Positions 1 through 9,739 of a DNA stretch of 64,000 nucleotides are shown piece after piece; position 1 is the stretch's first letter, and each line of letters starts with the position of its first letter. Where the stretch lies: the NCBI GenBank assembly GCA_003259005.1, contig QLII01000001.1:6873001-6937000 (forward strand). Reading direction: 5' to 3'. The position numbers were made by a program, and so were the translations under genes. Below the pieces are notes generated by a model. The model ran no database searches, had not been told where the DNA came from, and saw only the letters and a list, made by a program, of their open reading frames with translations. The stretch is from Spirosoma telluris. GTDB taxonomy: Bacteria; Bacteroidota; Bacteroidia; Cytophagales; Spirosomataceae.

Positions 1-573
1 TGGTCTTTTCAATATTTGCTAATCTCAGATACCCTATACTATAATGCTTTTGCCAATCAATTAAGTTATGAACGAATCAAGAATATGATTGATGAAGGAC
101 ATCATTGGATATGGTTAGGAAATATATTCATTCCAATTATTTACGGCATCAAACTAACTTTTATTACTATCTGCCTTGGTTTAGGCTATTTCTTTGCGAA
201 GAGTCGCTTCAACTTTAGCATATTTTTTAATTTGGCTATTTTCTCTGAATTAATTTTTCTACTTCCAATCCTAATCAAACTCCTCTGGTTCCTCTTTATT
301 AAAACCGATTACGATCTCAACGACCTCACTCTTTTTTATCCGCTCTCACTCCTGAATTTGGTAGATGCCCAAACTATCCCGCGTTACTGGCTGGCTCCCT
401 TACAAATGCTCAATCTATTTGAAATCGCGTATTGGTTTTTGCTGGCTTACGGCGTAGCTGATGCCACAGGTTTGTCCTTTAAACGCTCGTTTGGCTTGGT
501 TATGTCGTCGTATGGCGTTGGATTGGTATTGTGGGTGGTGCTGGTCATGTTTCTTACCATAACCTATTCCTGA
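1..573 (+). CDS. Polytopic membrane protein, 5' end outside window
   Basis: The frame is open from the first base of the window (in-frame codons TGG TCT TTT CAA TAT before the TTG at 16), so the true start lies upstream and only the last 190 codons are present. The visible part is very hydrophobic, with four or five membrane segments (around WIWLGNIFIPIIYG, FFNLAIFSELIFLLPILI, NLFEIAYWFLLAYG and GLVLWVVLVMFLTI). No catalytic motif is visible. The stop overlaps the start of the next gene (TGATG), which implies translational coupling with the thioredoxin-like protein and, further on, the C39 ABC exporter. It may be a Yip1-like or other accessory membrane protein of that exporter, but the family is not recognised with certainty. 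Confidence 0.7.
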   Translation, partial: WSFQYLLISDTLYYNAFANQLSYERIKNMIDEGHHWIWLGNIFIPIIYGIKLTFITICLGLGYFFAKSRFNFSIFFNLAIFSELIFLLPILIKLLWFLFIKTDYDLNDLTLFYPLSLLNLVDAQTIPRYWLAPLQMLNLFEIAYWFLLAYGVADATGLSFKRSFGLVMSSYGVGLVLWVVLVMFLTITYS

Positions 574-1091
574 TGCAGATGCGTCGAGTACTTAAAATCG
601 GGTTGTTTCTGCTCGTAGCTGGGCTAATTGGCGGAGCCATTGTTAAGATGAACCAAACCTTGTCCGTTAAACAGGAACAGGCTGCCAAACGCCAGAAACG
701 ACCAGATCTCTCTCCAATTCAGTTTACAAAACCCACCAACCCTGCCCAGGATATGATTGATGGTAAACCAACGCTGATTATCCTGTTCGATCCTGATTGT
801 GAGCATTGCCAATATGAAGCGGAGCAACTTCAGACACATCATCAGGCGTTTGCGAAGGCAAGTGTGTACCTGCTCACAACCCAGACGCCCGCTCGTGCTC
901 AGGCATTTTCCCTGCATTATGGCCTGGATACATTGGCGATGATGCATGTGGGTACGCTCACGCGGGAGGAGTCGTATCGGGCGTTTGGGGCTACGTCAGT
1001 ACCGCATATTTTTATTTATGGCTCTGACGGGCAATTGCGTAAAGAATATAAAGGTGAAACCATGATTGAGGCTTTGCTAAACGCCTTGTAA
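573..1091 (+). CDS. Membrane-anchored thioredoxin-like protein (CxxC)
   Basis: The start is taken at the ATG at 573, which overlaps the upstream stop; an ATG at 579 is also possible. An N-terminal hydrophobic segment (LKIGLFLLVAGLIGGAIV) looks like a signal anchor. A thioredoxin-fold domain follows: TLIILFDPDCEHCQYEAEQL carries the redox pair C-E-H-C, and FGATSVPHIFIYGSDG contains the cis-Pro region (S-V-P) typical of thioredoxin/TlpA-type proteins. It probably acts in the periplasm as a thiol-disulfide oxidoreductase. It sits directly before a C39-peptidase ABC exporter, so oxidation or reduction of exported peptides or of the exporter is a plausible role (inference). Its length of about 172 aa fits single-domain members of the family. 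Confidence 0.82.
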   Translation: MQMRRVLKIGLFLLVAGLIGGAIVKMNQTLSVKQEQAAKRQKRPDLSPIQFTKPTNPAQDMIDGKPTLIILFDPDCEHCQYEAEQLQTHHQAFAKASVYLLTTQTPARAQAFSLHYGLDTLAMMHVGTLTREESYRAFGATSVPHIFIYGSDGQLRKEYKGETMIEALLNAL

Positions 1092-1140
1092 AAAACCGGC
1101 TGGTAGTTTGCTCATCTAGGGCTTGCATTCTCACCTTATA

Positions 1141-1157
1141 AGCCGCTCGTGGCGGCT
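1141..1157 (+). other. Small GC hairpin before the C39 exporter
   Basis: AGCCGC and GCGGCT form a six-base-pair stem around a five-base loop in the 95 bp between the thioredoxin-like gene and the exporter gene. There is no T-run after it, so a terminator is not indicated. Confidence 0.3.
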
Positions 1158-1186
1158 GAACGGACTAGAAGTCTATTCTAAAGACT

Positions 1187-3325
1187 ATGAAACGAATCGA
1201 TAAAACATTTACCCGCCAACTCGACCAAACTGATTGCGGGGTAGCCTGCCTGTTGTCTGTGCTACGCTATTATGGTGGCGATGCGACTCGTGAGCGGTTG
1301 CGCGAGCTGAGTGGCACCAGCATTCAGGGAACATCTTTGTTGGGGTTGTTCCAAACGGCGCAATCGCTGGGATTTGAGGCCGAGGGGATGGAGGCTGAGG
1401 GGGTCCATAATTTGCGAGAGGTTGAAAGCCCCGTTATTCTGCATGTTGTGATGGAGGAACGGCTACAACATTATGTGGTCTATTATGGTCAGGAAAGTGG
1501 CCAATATATCATTGGTGATCCGGGTAAAGGAATCGTAACGATGACTGCCGGAGAACTGGCTACCATCTGGAAGTCGAAAGCTGTGCTAACCCTGAAACCA
1601 ACTGAGCAATTTGTTAGCAAGGCACAAAACCGGAAAAGCCAGTGGCAATGGTTCCGAAACCTGATTCAGGAGGATTTACCGTTACTGGGGATAGCTGCTG
1701 GTTTAGGCATGGCAATGGCATTGCTGGGCCTATCAATGGCGCTGTTCTCGCAAAAGCTTTTAGACGATATTCTGCCTAAACAAAATACCGAAAAACTGAC
1801 GCTGGGCCTATTTTTATTAATGGTGTTGTTGCTAGCCCGAACGGGTATTGGCTACTTGCGCGGGTTCCTGTTACTACGCCAGAGCCGGGAATTCAATGTT
1901 CGAATTGCCGATAGTTTCTTTCAGGATTTGCTTCACCTACCCAAAGCCTTTTTCGATACACGCAAAACGGGTGATTTAGTTGCTCGACTCAATGACACAC
2001 GCCGGATTCAGGCAGTTATTAGTTTTCTTACGGGGAGCGTGATTATCGACATGCTGGTTGTACTCATTACGGCTGGCGTACTGTTCAACTATGCCTGGCA
2101 AATTGGTCTGCTGGCCTTACTTAGTTTTCCTTTATTTGGCTGGCTGGTCTGGCGGTTCAATGACCGGATCATTGTTGGGCAGCGTGATGTTATGGCTTCT
2201 TATGCGCGTACAGAAGGCCAGTTTATTGACAGCATTAGCGGTATCGGTGCCATAAAAGCCACTCGGAAGGAAGCCTTCTTTGCCCGTATTACCCAGGTTG
2301 TTTATCAGGCATTCCAGCAAAAACTGTATGACCTGGGTTTGCTGGGGAATCGATATAACCTGTTGAGCGAACTCATCGCTGTCGGGTTATTGGTGAGTAT
2401 TATTGGGCTAACTGCGTTTATGGTCTTGCAAAAGCAATTAAAAATAGGGGAGATGATGGCCGTTGTAAGTTTGGGTAGTACACTGATCGGTTCGGTTTCG
2501 AAACTCTCCACAACAAATATTCAGTTGCAGGAAGCCCGCGTTGCCTTCGACCGTATGCGTGAGTTTACAGAACTGCCAAAGGAATCGACTACTGATTTGG
2601 CTAATATGACGCAACTCCATTCCTTAACGGTAAATCAACTTAGCTATCGTTTCCCTGGACGGCCTCCGTTGTTGCGGGATGTGTCGTTTTCTGTTCAAAG
2701 GGGTGAGGTTATTGGTATAGTTGGGGAAACTGGTTCTGGCAAAAGTATGCTGTTACAAATCCTGCAAAAGTTTTATGAGCCGGAAGGAAACGATCAAATC
2801 TGCGTCCAGGCGGAGGTACCTAATAATCCGGTCATAACTAACAACTGGTCGGCTATATCGGCAGATAGTTGGCGCAGTTGTGTCGCCAGTGTACCGCAGC
2901 CTGTCAAGATTTTTAATGGAACGCTACTAGATAATATTTGCCTGGGCAATGCAATGGAGGAAGGAGAAGCCGTCGTGCAATTCTGTCAGGAGTTTGGCTT
3001 TCATGACTATTTCATGAGCCTTCCCCAAAATTATCTGACATTGGTTGGCGAAGAAGGTGTTAACCTGTCAGGTGGTCAGCAACAATTAGTTGGACTGGCA
3101 CGGGCCATCTATCGGAAACCGCAACTGCTCTTGCTGGATGAGGCAACTTCGGCACTTGATCGACAAACGGAGCAGTTTGTCCTGAATTTGTGTAACCGTA
3201 TTAAAGATCAAATGGCCATCATTATGGTCACGCACCGTAGCCAGTCCGTACAACTTGCCGACCGGGTTTATACCATGGAAAAGGGTATACTAAAATTGAC
3301 GGGCGATGTGTCGACTATAGCGTAG
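1187..3325 (+). CDS. C39-peptidase ABC transporter (peptide exporter)
   Basis: A 712-aa protein with the order peptidase-transmembrane-ATPase typical of bacteriocin/peptide-processing exporters. Residues 1-140 are a C39 domain: Q-x-D-C-G-V-A-C with catalytic Cys17, a His in QHYVVYYG, and Asp in IIGDPGKG. Residues about 160-445 hold the six-helix ABC transmembrane domain. The nucleotide-binding domain has Walker A GETGSGKS (513-520), signature LSGGQQQ (627-633), Walker B LLLLDEAT (Asp651, Glu652) and the H-loop His683. The family cleaves leader peptides after a double-glycine motif on the cytoplasmic side and exports the product. No precursor peptide with a GG leader, and no HlyD-type membrane-fusion protein, was found beside it. 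The thioredoxin-like protein upstream is its likely partner. Confidence 0.92.
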   Translation: MKRIDKTFTRQLDQTDCGVACLLSVLRYYGGDATRERLRELSGTSIQGTSLLGLFQTAQSLGFEAEGMEAEGVHNLREVESPVILHVVMEERLQHYVVYYGQESGQYIIGDPGKGIVTMTAGELATIWKSKAVLTLKPTEQFVSKAQNRKSQWQWFRNLIQEDLPLLGIAAGLGMAMALLGLSMALFSQKLLDDILPKQNTEKLTLGLFLLMVLLLARTGIGYLRGFLLLRQSREFNVRIADSFFQDLLHLPKAFFDTRKTGDLVARLNDTRRIQAVISFLTGSVIIDMLVVLITAGVLFNYAWQIGLLALLSFPLFGWLVWRFNDRIIVGQRDVMASYARTEGQFIDSISGIGAIKATRKEAFFARITQVVYQAFQQKLYDLGLLGNRYNLLSELIAVGLLVSIIGLTAFMVLQKQLKIGEMMAVVSLGSTLIGSVSKLSTTNIQLQEARVAFDRMREFTELPKESTTDLANMTQLHSLTVNQLSYRFPGRPPLLRDVSFSVQRGEVIGIVGETGSGKSMLLQILQKFYEPEGNDQICVQAEVPNNPVITNNWSAISADSWRSCVASVPQPVKIFNGTLLDNICLGNAMEEGEAVVQFCQEFGFHDYFMSLPQNYLTLVGEEGVNLSGGQQQLVGLARAIYRKPQLLLLDEATSALDRQTEQFVLNLCNRIKDQMAIIMVTHRSQSVQLADRVYTMEKGILKLTGDVSTIA

Positions 3326-3391
3326 GTTTTATTCGCTTCGAAACAGTAGAAAACAGAAAGGATTTAACTTACAGGAAGAAAAACGTCCTGT

Positions 3392-4530
3392 ATGCTACGC
3401 ATTATTGGTGGTATTTCTCTGCTTCTACTCGTTGGTAGCGCAACCGCTCCCGAACCTACACTCCGCTTCAATCGCTACTTTGTGGCCGCTGAAAGCTATG
3501 AGTCGGTGGGAGTCTTTGATGTTGATAAGAACGACACCCTCGATATTGTATCCGGTGATTTCTGGTACGAAGGACCACGCTTCAGGAATCGGCACCTGAT
3601 TGGGAATGAACCCCGAAAAGATCAGTATTACGACGATTTTTCGACTATTCCGCTCGATGTCAATGGCGATGGACGTATGGATTTTGTAACCGGTGGCTGG
3701 TTTGATCAAACGCTGCGGTGGGTCGAAAATCCAGCAAAAAAAGATAGTCAGTGGCCATTACACGAGATTGGCAAAGTCGGTAATGTTGAAACAACCCGCG
3801 CCTGGGACGTAGACGGCGACGGTACGATTGACATTGTACCCAACAACCCAAACCACCCACTTAAATATATTAAGCTGGTCAGTCCAGGCGTATTCAAGAC
3901 GGTTACGGTTGCACCAACGCAGGGACATGGCCTTGGCTTTGGTGATATTAATGGCGATGGTCGGGGTGATCTTATTGTGAGCGATGGCTGGCTCGAAGCT
4001 CCTGAAAATCGGGAGTCTGGCCCCTGGACATTGCATAAAGAGTTTGCATTTGGTACCGCTAGTGTCCCCATCATTGTGACCGATGTGAATGGTGACCGCT
4101 TAAATGACCTGATCGTAGGGCAGGGCATAGTTATGGACTGCACTGGTACGAACAAACTCGCGACGCCAGCGGACAACGCGGCTGGACAAAGCACCTGATT
4201 GATGACAAAAATTCCCAATACCATTGTCTGGAGTGGATTGACATAACGGGTGATGGTCGTCCTGAACTGCTAACGGGTAAACGGTTCAGGGCGCATAACG
4301 GCAGAGATCCCGGTGAAGAAGATCCCGTTGGACTGTACTATTTCACTTGGGATGCGGCCAAAAAACAGTTTATGAAGCATGACATTGCTTACGGACAAGC
4401 AGGTGTTGGCAAAGGAACAGGCATCTATTTTGCCGTTGCTGATTTGCACAAAACAGGCCGGAAAGACATCGTTGTGGCCGGTAAAGATGGGTTAGTTGTA
4501 TTTTTTAATGAAGGCACTCCTAAAAAATAA
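3392..4530 (+). CDS. FG-GAP/VCBS repeat secreted protein (frameshifted)
   Basis: The start ATG is followed by a signal peptide (LRIIGGISLLLLVGSATA). Several calcium-binding FG-GAP/VCBS blades follow, recognised by D-x-D/N-x-D-G-x-x-D motifs: DVDKNDTLDIV, DVNGDGRMDFV, DVDGDGTIDIV, DINGDGRGDLI, DVNGDRLNDLI, and after the break DITGDGRPELL. The first frame stops at 4198, but the frame shifted by one continues HSYGLHWYEQTRDASGQ to the stop at 4530. A one-base loss near the GGG at 4123-4125 explains the split, and the repaired protein is about 379 aa. It is probably a periplasmic or surface beta-propeller. Its ligand is unknown. Homologues often appear near PSD1/DUF1501-type genes in Bacteroidota, which is consistent with this window. 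Confidence 0.75.
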
Positions 4531-4611
4531 TGAGAGTTAACCTATATGAGTAGTAGTTTTTAGCGTATTTTTATCTGTTGTACAGATCACTTATCGTAAC
4601 TACTATCAAAT

Positions 4612-5019
4612 ATGCAGCGTGCTCAATTGAAAGAGTTTTATGGCTATGGATTAATCGTGTTTGTCCTGATTGCCGTTCAGGGTTATTCACTTTACGTTGC
4701 CGCCACCACTGATTTAGCCTTAACCTGGAAGCATTATGCTGGATTTGGAGCTACGGTTCTGGCGGGCATTCTGTGGGCGGTTCGTAAACCTCAGTACCTA
4801 TTCTATGTTCTGGGTCTGACGCTTATATTAGGCTACGAGAATCTCATTGGTTTTACACCAACCCTCGATTTTACAGCAACGCGCTACTACATCAACAACA
4901 TGGTCCTGCCGGTGTCGTACCAGGATTTTTCCATGTACATGCTATTAATCTGGGCCTATGTAGCACACGCACGACTACGGACGATAGTGCAATCATTATT
5001 CCTGAAAACGAGGGGTTAA
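4612..5019 (+). CDS. Small four-helix membrane protein
   Basis: A 135-aa protein with four clear hydrophobic segments (LIVFVLIAVQGYSLYVA, GFGATVLAGILWAV, YLFYVLGLTLILGY, MYMLLIWAYVAHARL) and short loops. It lies 81 bp after the FG-GAP gene and ends 54 bp before the likely ATG of the hybrid sensor kinase. No recognised catalytic residues are seen and the family is not identified. It could be an accessory of the sensor, but nothing in the sequence demonstrates this. Confidence 0.65.
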   Translation: MQRAQLKEFYGYGLIVFVLIAVQGYSLYVAATTDLALTWKHYAGFGATVLAGILWAVRKPQYLFYVLGLTLILGYENLIGFTPTLDFTATRYYINNMVLPVSYQDFSMYMLLIWAYVAHARLRTIVQSLFLKTRG

Positions 5020-5073
5020 TTGATCGAACCTGAAAATAGGCTGTTTACTTACTTTTCCAGAAAAATACGTTGG

Positions 5074-8000
5074 ATGCGCTTTCTTTTCCTGGTATTCTGT
5101 CTACTGCCGTTGTCAATAATCGCTCAGCTTAAGGGTTGGCAGGAAATTACGATCTCTGAAGGCTTATCGCAAGGAATGATTTATGATCTTAAACAAGATC
5201 ATAAGGGCTTCATATGGGCAGCGACGAAAGATGGGCTGAATCGTTACGATGGCTATAACTTCACCGTTTTCACCCACGATGCGTACAATAAATTTAGTCT
5301 ATCATCCAATGGCTGTTCGACTTTACTGGTTGATCGTCATGGGCGCTTATGGATAGGAACGTTAAACCGAGGGCTTAATCTATATGATGAGCGAACCCAA
5401 CGGTTCTACCATATCGATATGAGTGATCCGGCTTCACCCGATGCGGGTAATTTCGAGATTAGTATGTTGGCCGAAGACCCAGAAGGCAACATCTGGGTAG
5501 GCACCAGCCAGAATAAACTCGTTAAAATTACCTTGACTGACGCGCTGAAAAACGGGTTCCCTCAACAGGATGATGCTACATCCCTGGTCCAATTCAGCCG
5601 GTTTTCATTTCCAAGTAGTGGCAGTGCTCCAGCCCGAATCAGATTTCATGACAATGGACAGGCGGTGGTTAGTGCCGCCCGAGAATTATACACGCTGAAC
5701 TGGCGACAACCGACTGGCTATTCGCAAAGTAAGCGGTTCGGTCCACTAGCCACCCTGTTTCAGGCAACACCCGATGGGCAACAACCTGACTACTGGTTTG
5801 GATTTAGTGCCGATACGCTCATTGGCTGGCAGCAGACCAACCGAAAGGTAATCAAATTGCCGCCTACCAAAAATTTCAATGTATACCTGGATGCACTTGA
5901 TAGCCGTACGGTAGCGGTGGCCACGCCCGACTTTTTGTGGCTGATGTCGCCCGCTCAACTCTATGCGCAGGATAATCTGTCGGAACGCAATGCGTTTGCC
6001 GTTATGCCACCGAATCTATTTGGCGTTACCAAACTCCTCATTGATAAGACCGGCAACATCTGGGTGGGTACAGCAGGCTATGGCCTGCGAAAATTCAGTC
6101 CGCGTATTAAGCAGTTTCAAGCTTATTTGCCGAATACCTCGCTCTCTTACTTAGTTCAGGATCAACAGGGGCAGACCTATGTGCGGAGTCAGTTCGACTA
6201 TGGCCGTTTAGACCGTTCCAACAATCGCCGGATATCGTTTCTGGATAACAGCAGTCCGGCTCAGGCTAATCGCTCAAGTTATCTAATACAGGATCATCAG
6301 GGTTTTTTCTGGGCCTCAATAGCAAACGTCCAAGCCGATCCACATATCCATCAATTCGTTAAGTTTTCGCCGAACTGGCAACAGCTCAAAGCGTATCCGC
6401 TGCCGCCCGGTACGGCGTTTGGTCTGTATGGTAATCAAACTCGTGAAGACAAATTCGGACATCTCTGGATTGGAGCTATGAATGGTAAACTCCTCAAATT
6501 CGACCCCGCTACCGAAACCTTTACTGTATTTTCGTACCAGAACCTGCTACCCCGACAAGCCGCCGAAGTCGAAACCTATTCTCTGTACTTCGATGGAGCT
6601 GATACGGGCTGGATTGGTACCCAGAGTGGCCTCATCCGGGTCGATCATTTACAGACAACTCCTACGTTTTCAATCTATAAAAACGATATTGCTAAGCGTG
6701 AAAGTCTGAGCAACGATTTTGTGTCGAGCACCATCAACGACCCTGATCAGCCGGAAAAATACCTCTGGGTCAGCACGAAAGGAGGTGGGCTAGAGCGGCT
6801 GGATAAGCAAACCGGGCAGTTTCGGCATTTCACCGAAGCCCAGGGATTGCCCAATAAGGTTGTTTATGGTATCCTGACGGATGAGTCTAAAAATCTGTGG
6901 ATGAGTACCAATCGGGGGCTGGCCCAGTTTAATCCCCGGACATTCAGGTTTCGGAATTATACCAAGGCCGATGGGCTTCAGGACGATGAATTTAATACGG
7001 GTTCATTTCTTAAAACCGCATCGGGTGAGTTACTCTTTGGGGGCGTAAACGGGCTAACCGCGTTTCGCCCTAAAGACGTGGCGGCTACACCTACCGGATC
7101 AGCTCCCCCGGTTCAGATCATTGGGCTAAAAATCAATAACGAAGCTGTTACGGTGGGTGCCTCAGACGGCATCTTACCAGAAAGTATAGAGCAAACGCAG
7201 CGGCTTGATTTGTCGTATAAGCAGAATCTGGTAACTCTGGAATTTGCCGTAATGGATTATGCCAATTCGGCCAAAAATCAATATCGATATCGGCTGGAGG
7301 GCATTGACCAGAACTGGGTGGAAGCCGGTACGAATCGATTTGCGAACTATGCGCAATTGCCCGATGGTAACTACACCCTTCATGTGATGGGCTCGACTGA
7401 TGGTCAGATATGGAGTAAGCCCGTCGACTTGCAGATTCGGGTGCATCCGCCATTTTACCGCAGTTGGTGGGCCTATTTGCTGTATATACTTGGGGCGATT
7501 GTTATTGTCTGGCAGCTATATCGGTTCCAGAAACAACGGTGGTTGTTGCAGCAGCAGGTGATTTTTGAGCAGAAAGAGGCCAGCCGACTGGCGGAACTCG
7601 ATGCACTGAAAACGCAATTCTTTACCAACATTTCCCACGAATTTCGCACCCCCTCACCTTGATTCTGGGTCCGCTGACTGCGCTAAAAGAACAGCTTCGG
7701 ACGAAAAATGTGGTCACGTTAACGGCATCGGTTGTGAATTTAATGGAACAGAACAGTAATCGGTTACTCCGCCTGATCAACCAACTCCTCGATCTGAGTA
7801 AACTGTCAGCGGGTCAACTTCAGCCGACACTGGAAACTGGCGACATGGCTACGTTCTTTCGAACCCTGGCCAGTTCGTTTAGCTCACTAGCCGAAAGTCG
7901 ACAAATCCGGTTCTCGTTCTCACAGCAATATGCCCATTTTCAAACTAGTTTCGATCACGATAAAATCGAAAAAATAGTAACCAACCTACTCTCAAACGCC

Positions 8001-9236
8001 TTCAAATTCACTCCAGAGGGGAAGCAGGTCCATCTGCATGTCGACTATCCTCCCCCATCCTCAACCGGTGAATTAGTCATTTCGGTTGAGGATACGGGTA
8101 TTGGTATTGCCCCGGCGAATCTGGCGACCATTTTCGAGCGGTTTTATCAGGTTAAAGCGAACCGCATCGGCAGATCGCAGACCTATGAAGGCACCGGTAT
8201 TGGCTTATCGCTGGTTAGCGAGCTGGTAAAGATACTTGGGGGCACGATCGCCGTGTCAAGCACAGAGGGTGTAGGCACTAACTTCATGGTTCGCCTACCG
8301 TTGGCAGGTATCGACCAACAATCGGTAGCAGATGGCTTCGAGATGATGGAAACGGCAGAACATAGCGATGACCTCCCGGTAATTTTGACCGATACGACTC
8401 TGCCAACTCCGGTAACCGATAACATTCTGCTCATTATTGATGACAATGCCGATATTCGAGCTTATGTGCGCACTGTGTTTGAGTTGGACTACCACATCAT
8501 CGAAGCCGAAGATGGACTGGACGGACTGGAAAAAGCAACGGCTAATTTACCGAACGTAATCATCTGCGATCTGATGATGCCCCAACTCGATGGGTTTGGC
8601 TTTTGTAAAGCGCTGAAAACCCAGGAAGTCACCAGTCACATTCCAGTGATCATGTTGACGGCCAAGGCAACGGTAGAAGATCGTATTGTGGGTTTCGAAG
8701 TAGGGGCTGATGATTACCTGACCAAACCCTTTAACCCGGCCGAACTGCGGGCGCGGGTGAACAACCTGATTCAGCAGCGTGAACGACTGTATCACTGGTT
8801 TAGCCACCAGACTCCTGCCAGCGAAGAGCCATCAGCAACCTTGACGACCACCGGGGCACCACCAGTCCTGCCCCCAGCCGACCAGAAATTCCTCGACCGG
8901 CTGTCGGCTATCGTTAACCAAAACCTGAGTGAGCCCACATTTAATGTGGAATCGTTGGCCGAGGCTGCCAACCTGAGCCGTACGCAGCTCAACCGGAAGC
9001 TGAAAGCTATAGCTGACACCAGCCCAACTAACTTTATTCGGGAAATACGGCTGACTAAAGCGACCGAATTACTACTTGAGGGTGAGGAGAGCGTAACGCA
9101 AATAGCCTACGCCGTCGGGTTTGATAACCCATCTTACTTTACCAAAGTATTTCAGGAACGCTACCAGACGTTGCCCTCGCAATATGGCAAGACAACAAAC
9201 GGGCGGACTATAAAAGACGAATCATCACTTACGTAG
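5074..9236 (+). CDS. Hybrid two-component system sensor/regulator (HTCS), frameshifted
   Basis: The start is placed at ATG 5074 because a signal peptide (MRFLFLVFCLLPLSIIAQ) follows it; the frame also runs back to TTG 5020. The order is periplasmic Reg_prop beta-propeller repeats (for example FIWAATKDGLNRYDGYNF, RLWIGTLNRGLNLYD), a Y_Y_Y domain, one membrane helix (WWAYLLYILGAIVIVWQLY), HisKA with phospho-His about residue 855 (NISHEFRTP), HATPase (NLLSNAFKFTPEG, EDTGIGI, GTGIGLSLV), a receiver (DDN, ICDLMMPQLDGF, TKPF) and a C-terminal AraC HTH. The frame breaks in the C-run 7649-7653; one more C gives HEFRTPLTLILGPL and a protein of about 1387 aa. Such proteins sense oligosaccharides and activate glycan-use genes. 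It is not adjacent to the SusC/D pair 38 kb away, so its target is unclear. Confidence 0.9.
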
Positions 9237-9739
9237 TATAATTTACAAAAAACCAAAATCCGTATCTTAACTAGGAGATTTAGTCATCAAGAAGCCCAGA
9301 ATCGGGCTTCTTTTTTGTTTGATGCACCCAAATTGACAAACAATGCAACATATGTGGTAGCGGTTGAGATGCCTGGTGTGGTACTTGCCGGGGCAATTTA
9401 TCGCTAAATCTCAAGCCGACTCAACCGCCAACGTATGAACCATTTCTACCTCAATCTATGGACAGCCTCTCCTATTTTGGGCTATGCCAAACGTACTAAT
9501 ATCCCCATCCAATCCGACGCTGTGCACGTAACCGGCTCAATACGAAACACCGGGTTTGTATCTCACTCGTTGCCGTACTTATACCACTACCGAGAGAGTT
9601 CAGGATATTGCTCCTGACGGTTTCGCCAACTGATAAACGCTTTCCGCTTCACACATCTTTCTGCTTTTCTTCCCGTCAATCGATCGGATACAGGAATCGA
9701 CTGTCTCCGAAAATCTTAAATCCTTAGTCAATAGTCGTT
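9237..9739. other. Intergenic region before the LRR surface protein
   Basis: 503 bp without a convincing gene. It holds the terminator at 9291-9316 and a weak nine-base inverted repeat (GCGGTTGAG at 9360-9368, CTCAACCGC at 9420-9428). A 60-codon open frame at 9435-9617 has no family resemblance and no clear codon bias, so I do not call it. The promoter of the downstream 6.3-kb gene must lie here or within its first codons. Confidence 0.5.
9291..9316 (+). terminator. Rho-independent terminator after the HTCS gene
   Basis: GAAGCCC and GGGCTTC form a seven-base-pair stem with a six-base loop, followed directly by a run of T (9311-9316). It lies 55 bp after the HTCS stop codon. Confidence 0.85.

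Noticed and set aside
9435..9617. 60-codon ORF between the HTCS and the LRR gene
   Set aside because: No family resemblance, no upstream signal and a composition typical of chance frames.
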